From assembly GCA_039545355.1 (NCBI GenBank), contig BCJJ01000013.1:791980-855979 (forward strand): a stretch of DNA of 64,000 bases. Reading direction: 5' to 3'. The notes beneath the pieces were generated by a model. That model saw nothing but the letters and a program-made list of their open reading frames with translations, searched no databases and was not told the origin of the DNA. Below, piece after piece: positions 44,048-55,475 of the stretch; positions within the stretch are counted from its first letter, which is position 1; each line of letters opens with the position of its first letter. The position numbers were made by a program, and so were the translations under genes. Origin of the DNA: Trichosporon coremiiforme (taxonomy: Eukaryota > Basidiomycota > Tremellomycetes > Trichosporonales > Trichosporonaceae).

Positions 44048-45978
44048 CTATGACCCTGAGGTCAGCGTCGAGCTGGGCGTCTTGGCCTGCGGCACGACAA
44101 TTCGAGGTCTCTGCGGCCTCGTCCTCGGCCGCGTCCACTCAGGATTGTATGCCGGAGGGTCCATTGCGTCCTCGTCGCTTCCGTCGTCGACGGCTCCGAC
44201 GTCGATAGCTCTCGGCCTCGTGCGCGTTGGCGTCGTCGGGGAACCGCCCAGCGTGCCGCCAATGGGTGTCTCAGGAATCGCAAGGAGTGCCCCGTTCGCT
44301 GGCGTCGCTGATGTCGGTAGTAGGTTAGCGTGCGATTGACCCGTGATGGGTGTGCCGAGCATGAAGGAGGGATAGCCTGTGAGGGGTGTGTTGGGACCCG
44401 TGACCGGTGTCGGCGGGCCATGGGGTGAACTGGGAGAGTATTGGTCGTATGTATCGAGTGCTTGGAGGGTTTGCTGTTTGAGGCTTGGGGGTGTGGCAGA
44501 TCCAGACCCGCCAGAATTCGAGGACAGCTGGCGCTCGCGCTCTCGCTCGACTTCACGGACCTCACTGGCTTGGCGCTCCTCGGCCTCGCGCCGGACTGCA
44601 TCAGCCGCCGGATCGCCCTCGACTTTACGCAGCGGAGGCGGCCGCGGGCCCTCAAACGGCGTGACTGGTCCGTCGATCTCGAACTTGTCCTCTTCGTCCG
44701 CCATCCTCTCGTGCTCCCTCCTCTTCTTCCTCCTGTGGAGCCACCATCCCAGTACACCGAGAATCAGCAGCCCACCACCGACACCACCAACGACACCGCC
44801 TACGATTGCGCCCATGTGATTTTTCTTCGGCTGCGGCGGCATGTCGCTGTAGAACGTGATCGAGGTGAGGAACAGCGGTCGCTTGGGGGATCCACTGTTG
44901 GTGAGCGAGATGTTGTACTTGACCTGGGGTGAGATCGAGCGCCACCAGATCATCTCGTTCGCGGCGTAGGTCGCCTGCTCGGTATACGTCTGGAAGGGGA
45001 GGTATCCGTCGATCGGCGTGCCGCCTACGTCCATCCACCCGAACTCCGGGCCCCTCGAGCCATTGATGACAATGAACGACGTATTGGCAGGCACATCGAC
45101 CCAGACGGAACCGCCTGCCGAGCCGCTTATGGGGGACGTGGCGGCTTCGGTCTCACGAGACAAGGCCGCGAAGACGGGGGACGAGCCATCGCGCTGTTTC
45201 TGCGCGTAGTCCGAGGTCGTGGCCCAGGTATCGTTCGAGTCGGCGTCCCAGGTCCGGAAGTAGAAGGCGGGGTGGTCGCTCAGCTTCCCAGCTGTGGCGA
45301 AGGGGATGACCGTCTTGTTCAGCTCGTCGATGGATTTGCTGCTGTCAGCTTGGTCATGATGGGCTCAGCAGGGCGGCCTCGCGTCTCGCTCCTCCTGGCG
45401 TTCGATGTTGATACTCACGCGCCACTCTCGATCGCCGTCGTCACTACAACCTCGTCGATGATCGGCTTGCCTGGTCGCTTGCCCCAGTCCTGCTCCAGAA
45501 CACACCAAACCCCATTGTAACTCCCGTACGGGTCGATCTTGCTCCTTCTGAACGCGCCGAGCCCCTCAAACTTTCCAAGCAGACCCTTCCCGTCCTCCGG
45601 CGGCGTGACCAAGTTTGGAATCTCTGTGATGTCCGTCTCCCAGAACGTGACATTCTGAGCTTGCTCATTGTGCCCCATGTCCCCATACACGTACGCATTG
45701 CGCACCACACCCTCGAAGAAGATCTTGGCCTGCCCGAATATGTCGTCGTAGTCGTAGCTGTGGTTCCAGACCATGCGCGCCGGGCCCGAGCCGAGGGTTG
45801 CGTTGTTGCTGAGCGTGGTCGTGTTGGCGTACTCGATCATCCACGCGCGGGTGGTCGCCAAGACAGCGCCGGGTGGAACAGTCAGGTTGAACTCGAGGTT
45901 GACGTTGGGGAGGACCGGCGCCTGCGCCGCGGCACTGCCCAGCAGGCCCAGCGCGGCGCCGAGGAACACGGTCAACAT
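44048..45978 (-). CDS. Type I membrane protein with secreted ectodomain and Pro-rich cytosolic tail
   Basis: Function unknown. Two exons (45978-45419, 45338-44048) give 616 residues. A signal peptide (LTVFLGAALGLLGSAAAQA) opens an ectodomain of about 350 residues with many N-glycosylation sites (NLT, NTT, NAT, NHS, NVT). One membrane span (AIVGGVVGGVGGGLLILGVLGWWL) is followed at once by RRKKRREHE, a stop-transfer. The tail is rich in Thr/Pro (TPITG, TPVTG repeats) and ends with MDPPAYNPEW, a PPxY motif that could bind a WW-domain ubiquitin ligase such as Rsp5. A partial paralog sits at the right edge of the window. The intron acceptor is a tandem CAGCAG, so one Ser could be optional. Confidence 0.85.
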
Positions 45979-47656
45979 GTTGCGGGTGCTCGCAGTGCGC
46001 GTTCAGCGTCGGCTATGCGCTTGCGATCAGACAGTCGAGAGAGAGAGAGTGTGTCGAGCAGTAGTGTGAGCGTGCAGCGAACGATGTGTGAGTGAAGGAA
46101 TCAGCAACGTCGTCGAGCTCGGCACACCAGATGTTGCCCCTGCCGACTGCACACGAGTCTCGCGTCCTGCCCGGCGCAGCTCGTCCTGCTTGTCCTCCTC
46201 GTGAAGCAGGCAATGCAGTTGTGCCGTCCCAGCTTGCCAGGGGAGTGCGCACTCTGTCAGAAGAGGAGTGTGCCAGGATACGGGCCAACTGAAATCGGTG
46301 GGCCGCGAGGCACGGCAAGGCACGAGCAGGCACAGAGCCTTGCTGCCCTGGTGCTTAACGCAGTTTCACGAGTCCTCGTCGCGACTTCCCCTCGGAGCCC
46401 TCGGAGCATCTGCCCCTCCCTGAACTGCTGTTGCTGGCCCTCTGCCCTCTTCCTCGTCCCGAAGGGTGCGCGGGGTGACGAGTGTCGGGCGTGGGATCGC
46501 GTGGGATGTCTCCGAAAGTCTGACTGAATGGAAAGGAACACGCATAACTGGGCTAGTGTCACGGATCGTTGCTCGGAAGATCGGGAGGTCTGGACTGCGC
46601 ATTGGCTTCTTTGCGCTAGGACGCTAGGTCATGCACTGAGAGCAAAGGTAACGTCACGCGCCGGCAGACGGGCGAAACAGATTGATAAAGCGGGCAACGG
46701 ATGACTGAATAGAGCAACAGCGCATCCTGACATCTGAACTTGTGGACAGCTCATTTCCCGTGCCGATGAGGACCCCATTTCTGCGCAGTGGGTCGTGAGC
46801 GCGCTGTGCTGTAGAGACTGTGTACTGGTCGAGGTCGGAGGTTGGTCGGGGGTTGGTCGGGGGTTGGTCGGGGGTTGGCCGGGGGTGGCAACTGAGAGAA
46901 GGGGCCCATCGATAGCTGGCGTCGAACCGTCATGACTCACAACTCCTGTTCTCGTAATCTGAACGACGAGCACAACACTGAGGACAAGCCGCTCTCATGG
47001 CCGAAGCATCGCTCTCATGGCTGAAGGATACGGGATTGTCGGCATGCAAGACTTGCACAGCTGTCGAACCTTGCGAAAAGTTGGCGGGAATGCGACAAAG
47101 TTCTTGGCAGAGATGCCGTGGCTTGGTGGACTTGATAGAGTTCGCGGAGCTCAGCTGATGAGACACGCGGAGTTGGGCAGGAACGGCGCTGCGATGCGTG
47201 CAGCACGGACGGTGTTCTGAACCGGAGTCCGTGCTTCGCTCCACGCGCTGTGCAGACCTCACACGGTTGTCTGCATCTTATCTTTGCGGCCGATATCCAG
47301 ACGACTCAACCCCGCAACATCCCCCCTGGTGCACGTCTACTTTGCCTGACTTTCATAAAGATTAAATCTGCAAGCCTTAACAACGTGCAGGGCTCGCGCG
47401 CATGCTTTCTCTTTCTCTTTCTCTTCTTAGCCAATGGTGGCGTATGTGCATGCATGCCTTTGGGCCGTGCAGCAGCCATGAATTTGCCGTGGTGTCGCCA
47501 TCCCGGGTGGACCTATGGGGGCTTGAGCGGAGGGTAGTAGCCGGCGATCGGTAATCCCCGCTTCCGACGCGTCCACCGATCATGATCTCATCGTCATTTT
47601 CCATCGTGTCTTCTGTCTTCCTTCTTTACCCCATCCTTCACTCCTTTCAGCTCGTC
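45979..47656. other. Large divergent intergenic region
   Basis: About 1.7 kb, the longest gene-free stretch in the window, between divergent genes. It contains an 11-bp minisatellite (46840-46886) and a short near-direct repeat of CTCATGGCYGAAG at about 46993-47026. No coding frame was convincing. Confidence 0.5.
46840..46886. repeat. 11-bp G-rich minisatellite, about four copies
   Basis: About four tandem copies of GGTTGGTCGGG, the last with C for T. The G-runs could fold as a G-quadruplex on the + strand; this is inference. Confidence 0.9.
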
Positions 47657-48783
47657 ATGTCCATCTCAGAGGGGAAGAAGGCGTGGGCTGCGCTGGTCAC
47701 GCGTCCCAGCTACATCCCAGGTACGTTCTCCAGCTAACTGTGCGCCACTGAGCTGACTCCCAGGCCTGCTTGTGCTGCACCGCACGCTCTCCGTCGTCTC
47801 AAAGTATCCGCTAGTCGTGCTCGCGACCTCCTCCCTCGGGCAGGAGTATGTCGACCTCCTCCGCCGCCGCGGACTCACAGTGCACGAGATTGAACCCCTG
47901 CAGCCACGGGTCAAGAACGAGGCTGCCTTCGAGCGTTTCGCAGACACGTGGACGAAGCTCGCCGTCTTCGGCGTCGACGGCTACGAGCGCCTCATCCTCG
48001 TCGACGCGGACACGATCATGCTTCGCGGCATGGACGAGCTGTTCTCAATGCCGCTGGGGGAGGACTGTATCGGTGCCAGCCCAGCGTGCACATGCAACCC
48101 GTTCCAGTTTGCGCATTACCCCAAAGACTGGTGAGTCACTCTGCCAGGGAAGACTGTTGCTGACGACAGGATTCCGGAGAACTGCTCCCTGTCCCACCAG
48201 CCGAAACCGACGACGCTGGAGAATGTGCCCCAACCGACGAAGGAGAGCCCGCGAACAGCACACCTCCTCAACAGCGGCGTTGTTGTCTTGCGACCCTCAA
48301 AGGAGCTCATGGACTCGCTCGCGGCACATCTCGACAGCGACGCTGTCGCCTCAGCGCAGTTTCCGGATCAGGACGTGCTCGCGGAAGTGTTCAAGGGGAA
48401 GTGGAAGGTGCTTCCGTGGTGGTGCAACGCGCTCAAGACGTTGCGGGCAGCGCACAAGAATCTGTGGGAAGACAGCGAGGTCCGGTTGCTGCATTACATG
48501 TGAGTGTTGACTTGCCGCGGACAGCTGCGTGGCGGTTGCCGTAGCTGATAACAGTCTGGACAAGCCGTGGAGCAAGCGGCCACAGGCTTACGACTACCCG
48601 ACAGTCGAGAGCAGTGAGAGTGAGCTGCCCAAAGCGCTCGTGCGGGCTGTGGAGAACGCCAAGCCGCAGGAGAGCCTCAAGAATTATGACGAGCTGCACT
48701 CGTGGTGGTGGCTGGTGTGGGACGACGTGAAGGGGCGGTTGGGTGATGACCTGCCGCTAGTCGAGCAGTGGGTCAAGGAGTAA
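47657..48783 (+). CDS. GT8-family glycosyltransferase (glycogenin/galactinol-synthase-like)
   Basis: A retaining sugar transferase; donor and acceptor cannot be read from sequence. Four exons (47657-47720, 47764-48130, 48170-48499, 48555-48783) give 329 residues, the size of galactinol-synthase or glycogenin-like fungal enzymes. The opening AWAALVTRPSYIPGLLVLHRTL matches the GT8 start. The metal-binding DxD is D102-A-D104 in LILVDADTIMLRGMDELF, and LLNSGVVVLRPS and FPDQDVL follow, as in glycogenin-like proteins. C-terminal KPW and YDELHSWWW fit the group. Lacking a long glycosylated C-terminal extension, it is probably not a classic glycogenin. No signal peptide, so cytosolic. Confidence 0.85.
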
Positions 48784-48879
48784 GTCATTAGTCACAGCAG
48801 TGTAGAGCACCATGCACACGATAGTGTGGCAAGAATACAGCAATACATTAAGTCCGAAGTTCTATGCGCACACGCGCGT

Positions 48880-50845
48880 CTAGTCGCTCTCATCCATCTT
48901 CTCCCCCTTTCCTCCCTTCTTCCCCTTGCCCTCCTTGCCCTCCTTGGCTGCCTCCTTCCTACGCTTACTCGCCTCGATCATCTGCTTCTTCTTCTTACCC
49001 GCCTCCTTGATCAGGTCCCTGCCTCCGCCTCCGACAGCCTTGCGCTTAACGGGCGCCTTGGCGAGCTTGCGCTTCAGGTTCTTGCTCGCCTTGGGCATCT
49101 GGAGCATGTACTCGGGCACGGCGCAACCCGAGGCGCGGAGCACATTTGCGATCGTGCGGAGGTACGGCCCGTCCTCGGTTGAGAAGAACGTGATTGCGCG
49201 TCCGGGGCGGCCGGCACGGCCCGTACGGCCGATACGGTGGATGTAGCTGGGGACGGTTTGCGGGAAGTCTGGGCGTCAGCTTGCGTTCGCAGACATGTCA
49301 AAGCTGCCCCTCCACCAGAGGTGTAGGGGAGCTGCGTAGGGCAGAAAACGTACCGTAGTTCACAACCACCTTGACGCCGCGGAAATCCATACCACGCGCC
49401 AGAACTTCGGTCACGACCAGAACCCAGGCGGCACCGGTGCGGAAGTCGGCGATGGCCTGGTCACGCCGCGTCTTGGACTTGCCGCCGTGGACGGCCTCGG
49501 CACGCACGCCGTCGAGCACGAGATGGCGCGCGAGCTCGTCCGCGCGCTCGATGCTCTGCACGAAAATGAGAGAGGGGTACGGCAGCCCGCCCTCTGCGAT
49601 CAGGTTGCGGAGCGCGAGGAGCTTGCCCTGCTCGCTTCCGGTGTAGAGCAGCGACTGGTCGACTGTCGTCACGGCCGAGTCCCTGTATGTCAGCTGAGGT
49701 CCCAAGGTGGAGGTAGGTGGAGAAAATGTGCTGGATGGGGGGAAACACTCACTTCAGACCCACAACAACTCGCACTCCCGCATCCTTCAGCCACGCGCGG
49801 GCGAGTTCCTCAGCGCCGGCCGGCATCGTGGCGGACAGGAGACACTTCTGCACCTCGCCAGTGCACGCCTCGACGATGGGGACGACCTGCGGCTTGAAGT
49901 CGGCCGAGAGGAGACGGTCGCACTCGTCGAGAACGAGGTAACGCGTCCTGTTTGTCAGTTATGATCCACTTGTACAACTCACTTGGCAAGGGAAACGAGT
50001 CCCTCGTCGAGAAGGTGGTGCAGGCGCTCCGGCGTAGCGATCAGGAAGTCGATGCCGAGGTTGCCTTCCCGCTCCTCCTCCTCCTCCTCTTCGTCGGACT
50101 CGGTCTTGCCGAACTTGGCCCCCGGGGCGCACTCGCACACGGCCTTCTGCGTCGCCTTGGACAGGACGAGCGCACGCCACTTCGGCGGAAGGACGGCGGA
50201 GAGCACCTGGTGGATCTGGACGGCGAGGTCGTGTGTCGGGACGACAATGAGCGAACGTACACCCTGGTCCTTGTCCTCCATCTTCCTACTCGGCGTCTTG
50301 AGAGCGACAAGCAGGGGGAGGAGGTACGCGAGTGTCTTTCCGGATCCTGTCGGGGCGACGCACATCGTGTCCTGGCCGTCGAGGAGGGAGCCAGCGACGG
50401 CGCACTGTACACCCCACAGAGAGCGGATGTTGGCAGAAGCGAGGTTGCGGAGCATCGACTTCTTCAGCGTGTCGTCCTTCTCGAAAAGAGACTCGAGGTC
50501 GGTGCCGAGGGAGGCCGGCAGGGGGTCCGGGCCAGAGAGGGTGATCTTCTGTTTCGGCGGCTCGGGGATGGACGCGGCAGACGAGGAGGACGACGAAGAA
50601 GCATCGCTCTCGTCTCCAGAGTCCGAGTCTTCCGGCGCAGCCTTCGAATCACCGAAGAAGTTCAACGAGGAAGGCAGCACATCCTTTGCCTTGCCCTTGC
50701 CCTTGTCCTTCTTTGCCTTCTTCTTCTGCCCCGTTAGCTATAACCTCCAGCTCTAAAAGCTTACAGTGAAGAGGTCAAAGTCGTTTGAGAAACGCGACCG
50801 ATCGAATCGCGCCCCTGTCGTGAGGAGGTTGAACGGCGAGCTCAT
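48880..50845 (-). CDS. ROK1: DEAD-box RNA helicase Rok1 (DDX52)
   Basis: A nucleolar ATP-dependent RNA helicase needed for 18S rRNA processing in the small-subunit processome. Five exons (50845-50765, 50725-49983, 49947-49753, 49682-49354, 49268-48880) give 578 residues. Motifs: a short N-terminal [15 protein letters not shown] typical of Rok1, Walker A APTGSGKT, the Walker B box as DECD at 282-285 instead of [15 protein letters not shown] (SAT), [26 protein letters not shown] and [13 protein letters not shown]. The tail is Lys/Gly-rich. An acidic insertion ([11 protein letters not shown]) lies in the first lobe. Introns are 39, 35, 70 and 85 nt. Confidence 0.93.
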
Positions 50846-51098
50846 GTCGTTGTAGATGATGGGTTGCAGAAATGACGCCAGGTTTGTTGTCTCGCGAGGA
50901 GTGAGTGAGCGCTGGGCGGCTGGCTCAACTTTTCTGAGACGACCGTGGGAAAATCAGACGCCACCCAGCCCTCACCGTACGCGGTCACGCCGGTCGCGTT
51001 ATCGCCCAGCGCCGATTCGCTGGTGGGCCGCAAACTCGCGCTTGCGTAAACAAATACATGCACCACCTACACTCGCCAATATTCTTGCCAGACTCACC
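50846..51098. promoter_or_regulatory. Divergent promoter, ROK1 and NTH1
   Basis: 253 bases between divergent start codons. No TATA box recognised. Confidence 0.5.
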
Positions 51099-52626
51099 AT
51101 GACACTGAGGACGACGCGCTCGGCACTCAACTCGCGCGTGTCCCTGATCACGCCGGACGCAAAACCCGACATCGACGAGCCCGAGTCTCCACCAAGGAGA
51201 CGAAGCGCGCGTTCCGCAGCACGCCTGAATCTCGCCCAGTACGCTTACAAGGGCAAGGAGTCGCCTAGGAAGCGAGCCAAGGTTGAACCGGCGAAGAAGG
51301 AGTCGGAGTCTGAAGATGAGGCTCTTACCGATCTCGACGAGCCGTTAACCGAAGTGAAGGGCGAGGTCAAGGCTGAGGCTGGGCCGACGACGCCGAGGAA
51401 GGGGAAGGCGACACCGAAATCCAAGTCCGGCACGCCCAAGATGCCAATGGCGAAGCGGGAGAAGGCGCACCCGGAGCCAGCGCGGTGGTACGAGCAGTAT
51501 CAGCTGATTGAGCGGATGCGTGCTGGAATAGACGCGCCAGTGGACACGATGGGCTGCGAGCGACCGGCGACGATGGAGCATCTGGACCCGAAGGTACGTC
51601 CTCTCTGTTACCTCCCCTTCAGCTTCTTTCGTGCTCGTCTAGCTAACAGCAGACACTCCGGTTCCACATCCTCATTTCGCTCATGCTCTCCTCGCAAACG
51701 AAAGACGCCGTGACCTCCGCAGCGGTCACGAATCTGCACCTCGCTCTCCCCGGTGGCCTGACTGCCGAAACGCTCGCAGCAGCGGACGAGAAGACCGTCT
51801 CGGAGGCGATCAACAAGGTCGGCTTCTGGCGCCGCAAGACGGGATACATTCAGGACGCGGCGCGGGCCCTGCTGGAGAAATGGGACGGGGATGTGCCCCA
51901 GTCCATCGAGGAACTGTGTACGCTGAAAGGTGTAGGACCCAAGATGGGCTTCCTCGCGCTGCAGGCGGCGTGGAACATGTGAGTTGACCAGGCGAGTGGG
52001 CGGGCGCAACGATGCAGCTGTGAATGGGGAGATTTTTAGCTGACATCAGCAACGCGGGCATCGGCGTCGACGTACACGTGCACCGCATCACAAACAGGTT
52101 GAAATGGCACAAACCGCCCACCAAGACGCCGGAAGAGACGCGCGTTAACCTCGAGTCCTGGCTTCCGCCGCCGCTGCATCGGCCTATTAACCCGCTGCTG
52201 GTTGGGTTTGGACAGGTGAGTATCGCGAGCGGATCGAGCAAGTAGCCCTTCTCTCCTCTGTGCGAGTGACTAATCTTTGCCCTCTCCCGTCCTCACCCCG
52301 GAAACGAGCTATGACGGTGCATAAGCTAACTCCAGGTCATCTGCCTCCCCATCGGCCCACGATGCGACATCTGCCTCCTGGCCAAGGAGAAGCTCTGTCC
52401 CTCTCGGACAAAAGTAGACGGGAGCAAGCGCAAGGAGATAGTCTATGACTTCGGCGAGCCCAAAGTCGAGATCGCATACGATGAGGAGACGAAGGTCGAG
52501 CCCGGGCCCGAGGTCGGGGAAGAGGTCAAGACGGAAGTCAAGGTGGAGACGGTGACGGATCCGCTGACCGAGGAGACGCTGCTGGAGGTGAAAGAGGAGA
52601 GCGTTACTGTCAAGGAGGCGCAGTAG
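51099..52626 (+). CDS. NTH1: Endonuclease III homolog, DNA glycosylase/AP lyase Nth1
   Basis: Removes oxidised pyrimidines and cuts the abasic strand in base excision repair, in nucleus and mitochondria. Four exons (51099-51593, 51653-51978, 52050-52215, 52336-52626) give 425 residues. A basic 110-residue N-terminal extension could hold targeting signals. The core has LMLSSQTKD, the helix-hairpin-helix LKGVGPKMG with catalytic K262, and VDVHVHRI with catalytic D281. The [4Fe-4S] loop is C332-x6-C339-x2-C342-x7-C350; the last gap is two longer than in bacterial Nth (x5). A 75-residue acidic Val/Glu/Lys-rich tail follows. Intron 1 ends in a tandem CAGCAG acceptor, so one Gln may be optional. 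Confidence 0.93.
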
Positions 52627-53307
52627 AGAGAAGGGATAGGAGGGAACATGCACGTTGTATCAGAGATCTTGACTCAAGGGAAGGGACGGGACACCCGACC
52701 CAGAAGACTGGAAAGTCTATCAGCCATGCTAACACTGACGCAGACCGACACACAAGCAGTCATTCTCGAGACATGTCTGAACCAGAACTCTGGGATGCTT
52801 ACTCCGAGCGACGAGTGTCACGGATGTCAAGGTGTCGGAGAGCTGTCCGCTTGATCGCTGTTGTGCTTACGGCGTGATCGAGTCTGGCTCTCGTGTGACA
52901 CTGCGAAGCTCACCGTGCGCCATTTTACGTCTGCCCATCGTTTCAGAGATCATCTGAGTTGCCCGCGGATCAATTGAGACTCGTGTGACACCTACGGGTT
53001 TGCTTGTTCCAATCTTCTGGTTCGCGACTTCGGTCATCCGTCCAGAATGCGAACGTGCACATGACGACTGGTCGTAGCCTCGCCAGCGAGGACTGTGGAG
53101 TGGCAAACATCTTCATTACACTGCAGATTATACTACCCAAGAACAGTACTCAGAGCTTCAGCAGTGATCGTCACTATCAACATTGTCCAATAGTCCACAT
53201 TTTGCCCCCAGATGCGGTCGGCGAGTCGACGTCTTCGCCGAGCGTAGCAACGCCTCGCTCTTCAGACCTCACGAAGACCTCGCTGCGCTCGGCCTTCAGT
53301 GCTCGTC
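52627..53307. other. Convergent intergenic region, NTH1 and CTR
   Basis: 681 bases between facing 3' ends. No gene, repeat or RNA seen. Confidence 0.5.
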
Positions 53308-54478
53308 TCAGCAGCAACACCCCGACTCGACTAGCTGTTCCGGGACCAACGTGTCCCGTCCAAACAGGAGATATCCGAACGTGTGCCCCAGGAAGATGGC
53401 GATGAGGATGTACCCGTTGTAGTACATGCCGAGAAGCATTCTGATTGTCAGCGACTGCGGGGGTGTCTCGGGTGGAGCGTGAGGCGCGAAGCGACTCGGC
53501 AATCCATGAGTGACGTCCAGGTCAACGGATAAAGAACGGGAAAGGGAGAGGAGAAGGCGCGGGGTTCGGAGCGGAGAAAAAAGTGACAGAACAGCGCTAG
53601 CTGACATCGTACTCTGTGTTCCAAAGGATCTGGAACAGACGTTGTTTAATTACCTCTTGTGGCGCCATGCCGACCTCCAGAAACACTCCTCCTCCCTTCA
53701 TCCTCCCCGCCTCTGTGTATTTGCCCAGCGAGCTCGAGAACACTCACACTAAGAACGCAGCCGCAAACTGCACACCATACAGCAAACTCCGCACGACGTG
53801 ATGCACATAGTTTGCCCTGATCCCTCCGCTGGATCCAAGACCCTTCAGGTCCTTCTTCTCCCTCCGGATCGCGGTTTGGGCAGCGACGCGGCGGTCAAAC
53901 TCGCGTGCGAGGCGACGCCACGCCTCAATCGCCATGCAGAGGAAGAAGACTCCAAGGACCGAGCCGGCAAACATCCCCTTGGATGTTACGTGCCACGACT
54001 TGGCGAGGAAGCACGAGTCGATCGTGTTCCAGTTCCAGAGCATCGAGACTGGCGTTAGTGACCGAGCGAGCGGGAAGTGTGGGATTCGAAGCGAGCGAGG
54101 AGAGCGAGTGGGGCTGAGGAGAGCGAGTGGGGCTGCGGAGAGCGAGGGAGAGGATAGTAGGGAGGGAAGGAGGGGAGAAGGAGGGGAGAAGGAGGGGAGA
54201 AGGAGGGGAGAAGGAGGGGAGAAGGAGGGGAGAAGGAGGGGAGGAGGGAGAAGGATGAGGAAACAATACCTCGTCCCAGCGGCGAAGTACTCACTCTTAC
54301 AAGCGTTCCCGCCCATGCCGCCCATACCACCCATCGAGTGTCCTCCAGCACTGGCAGCCGCCGTGCTCGCGGCCGCCATAGCGCTGCCGGTCGCTGAGGC
54401 CATGTGGCTCATGGAGGACATGACGGAGCCGGTCATGCTCGCCATGCCAGAGGCCATGTCGTGTCCCGAGTGGTCCAT
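53308..54478 (-). CDS. High-affinity copper transporter, Ctr family
   Basis: Imports Cu(I) across the plasma membrane as a homotrimer. Three exons (54478-54295, 54048-53748, 53440-53308) give 205 residues. The extracellular N-terminus is Met/His/Gly-rich ([23 protein letters not shown]), the copper-collecting region. [16 protein letters not shown] starts the family core. The second span has MxxxM (MLLGM), and [10 protein letters not shown] in the third matches the GxxxG packing motif. The protein ends in CCC, a cysteine cluster as at the copper-handing end of human CTR1. The first intron (246 nt) contains the purine minisatellite at 54170-54235; the second is 307 nt. A TATA-like sequence lies near 54590. 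Confidence 0.92.
54170..54235. repeat. 11-bp purine minisatellite inside the copper transporter intron
   Basis: Six tandem copies of GAGGGGAGAAG on +, inside a pure purine tract extending to about 54258. In the transcript it is pyrimidine-rich (CTTCTCCCCTC). It fills about a quarter of intron 1 of the Ctr gene. Confidence 0.95.
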
Positions 54479-55475
54479 TGTTCCCTCTATTCTTGGTTCG
54501 AAAGTGTGAGAGGTCCAGCGGCGATGGCTGAAGATGAGGTGGAGAGAAGGGGAGGCGTTGGCGAGAACGAGTGGAGACTGGGTCGAGGTATATAAAAAGG
54601 ACAAGGCGTCGTGGGGAACGGATAGTCTAGCACGAAGCGGTGTGCAGTACGCGCAGTGGTCTTGTTAGCTTTCGAGGTGGTACAGAGGGGTTGAGACTAG
54701 CGCGCGGCCATCTTTATAGTGCAGTCTTTTCTCGGCCAGGCCGGCCAGCTCGGAGGGCCATTCCGAACTTTCCCTCTCTCCTGCGCGCCCCAACAGCCCT
54801 AGATCTTGCATCGCAGCGGACACTTGCGCTTCCTCTCAGCTCTCAGCTCGCTCGCGGGCTCGCGCCCTCACGACGAGTCAGAACAGATGTGCACACGTCC
54901 ATCGTCCAGGCCAGTGTCCGAGCCACCCGAGCCTCGCCATCGGGCTGATGCTTGGCATGCTGGCAGTGCGTATCGCCCCTGAACCGCCTTCTCGCGGAGG
55001 CTGATAGACTCTCTGATTGGGAGTTGCCAAGGTGCCAGGGGGGGTGATTGGGGAAATTGCCCGACCGATCGAGGGCCGATATGCCGCACCCCAGCGCGCC
55101 ATTTCCGGTAATCTGCCCCCGCTGGGTGCGTGCCTGAGGCATTATACCGGTAGGTGAGTACCACTTCGCGTCAATATGCTCTCTACTTGCGGCTTTACAC
55201 CCGACTTTCCGTAGTCGCTGTGGAGACGATGCCGTGGTTGCGTACTGTAAGGGGGGTAACGTTGATCCGCAGCGGCAGCGATGCGGCGATGTGGCGATCA
55301 CGATCGACGCCGATCTTGAATTGCTGACACAGGTGCTGAATGGAGCTAGCTAAGCGGATCAAAATGGGGTATGCATGTCTATGGCTGAATTCGGACTCGG
55401 TCCGTGAATTTCTACTCTCTCATCCGCAGCTCTCTCTCACCCCTGTCTCTGCCTCTGCTCGCTATCGCTCGCAGG
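54479..55475. other. Intergenic region between copper transporter and PTM1-like gene
   Basis: About 1 kb between two genes on -. It contains the Ctr promoter at its left and the 3' flank of the PTM1-like gene at its right. No gene or repeat supported. Confidence 0.5.
54588..54598 (-). promoter_or_regulatory. TATA-like element of the copper transporter gene
   Basis: Read on the minus strand, TTTTTATATAC lies about 110-120 bases before the start codon at 54478. A TATA-type promoter fits a metal-regulated gene, but no copper-response element was identified with confidence. Confidence 0.45.

Noticed and set aside
54843..55301. 152-codon minus-strand frame between the copper transporter and PTM1-like genes
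   Set aside because: No motif, no good start context and no splice signals; compositionally random.
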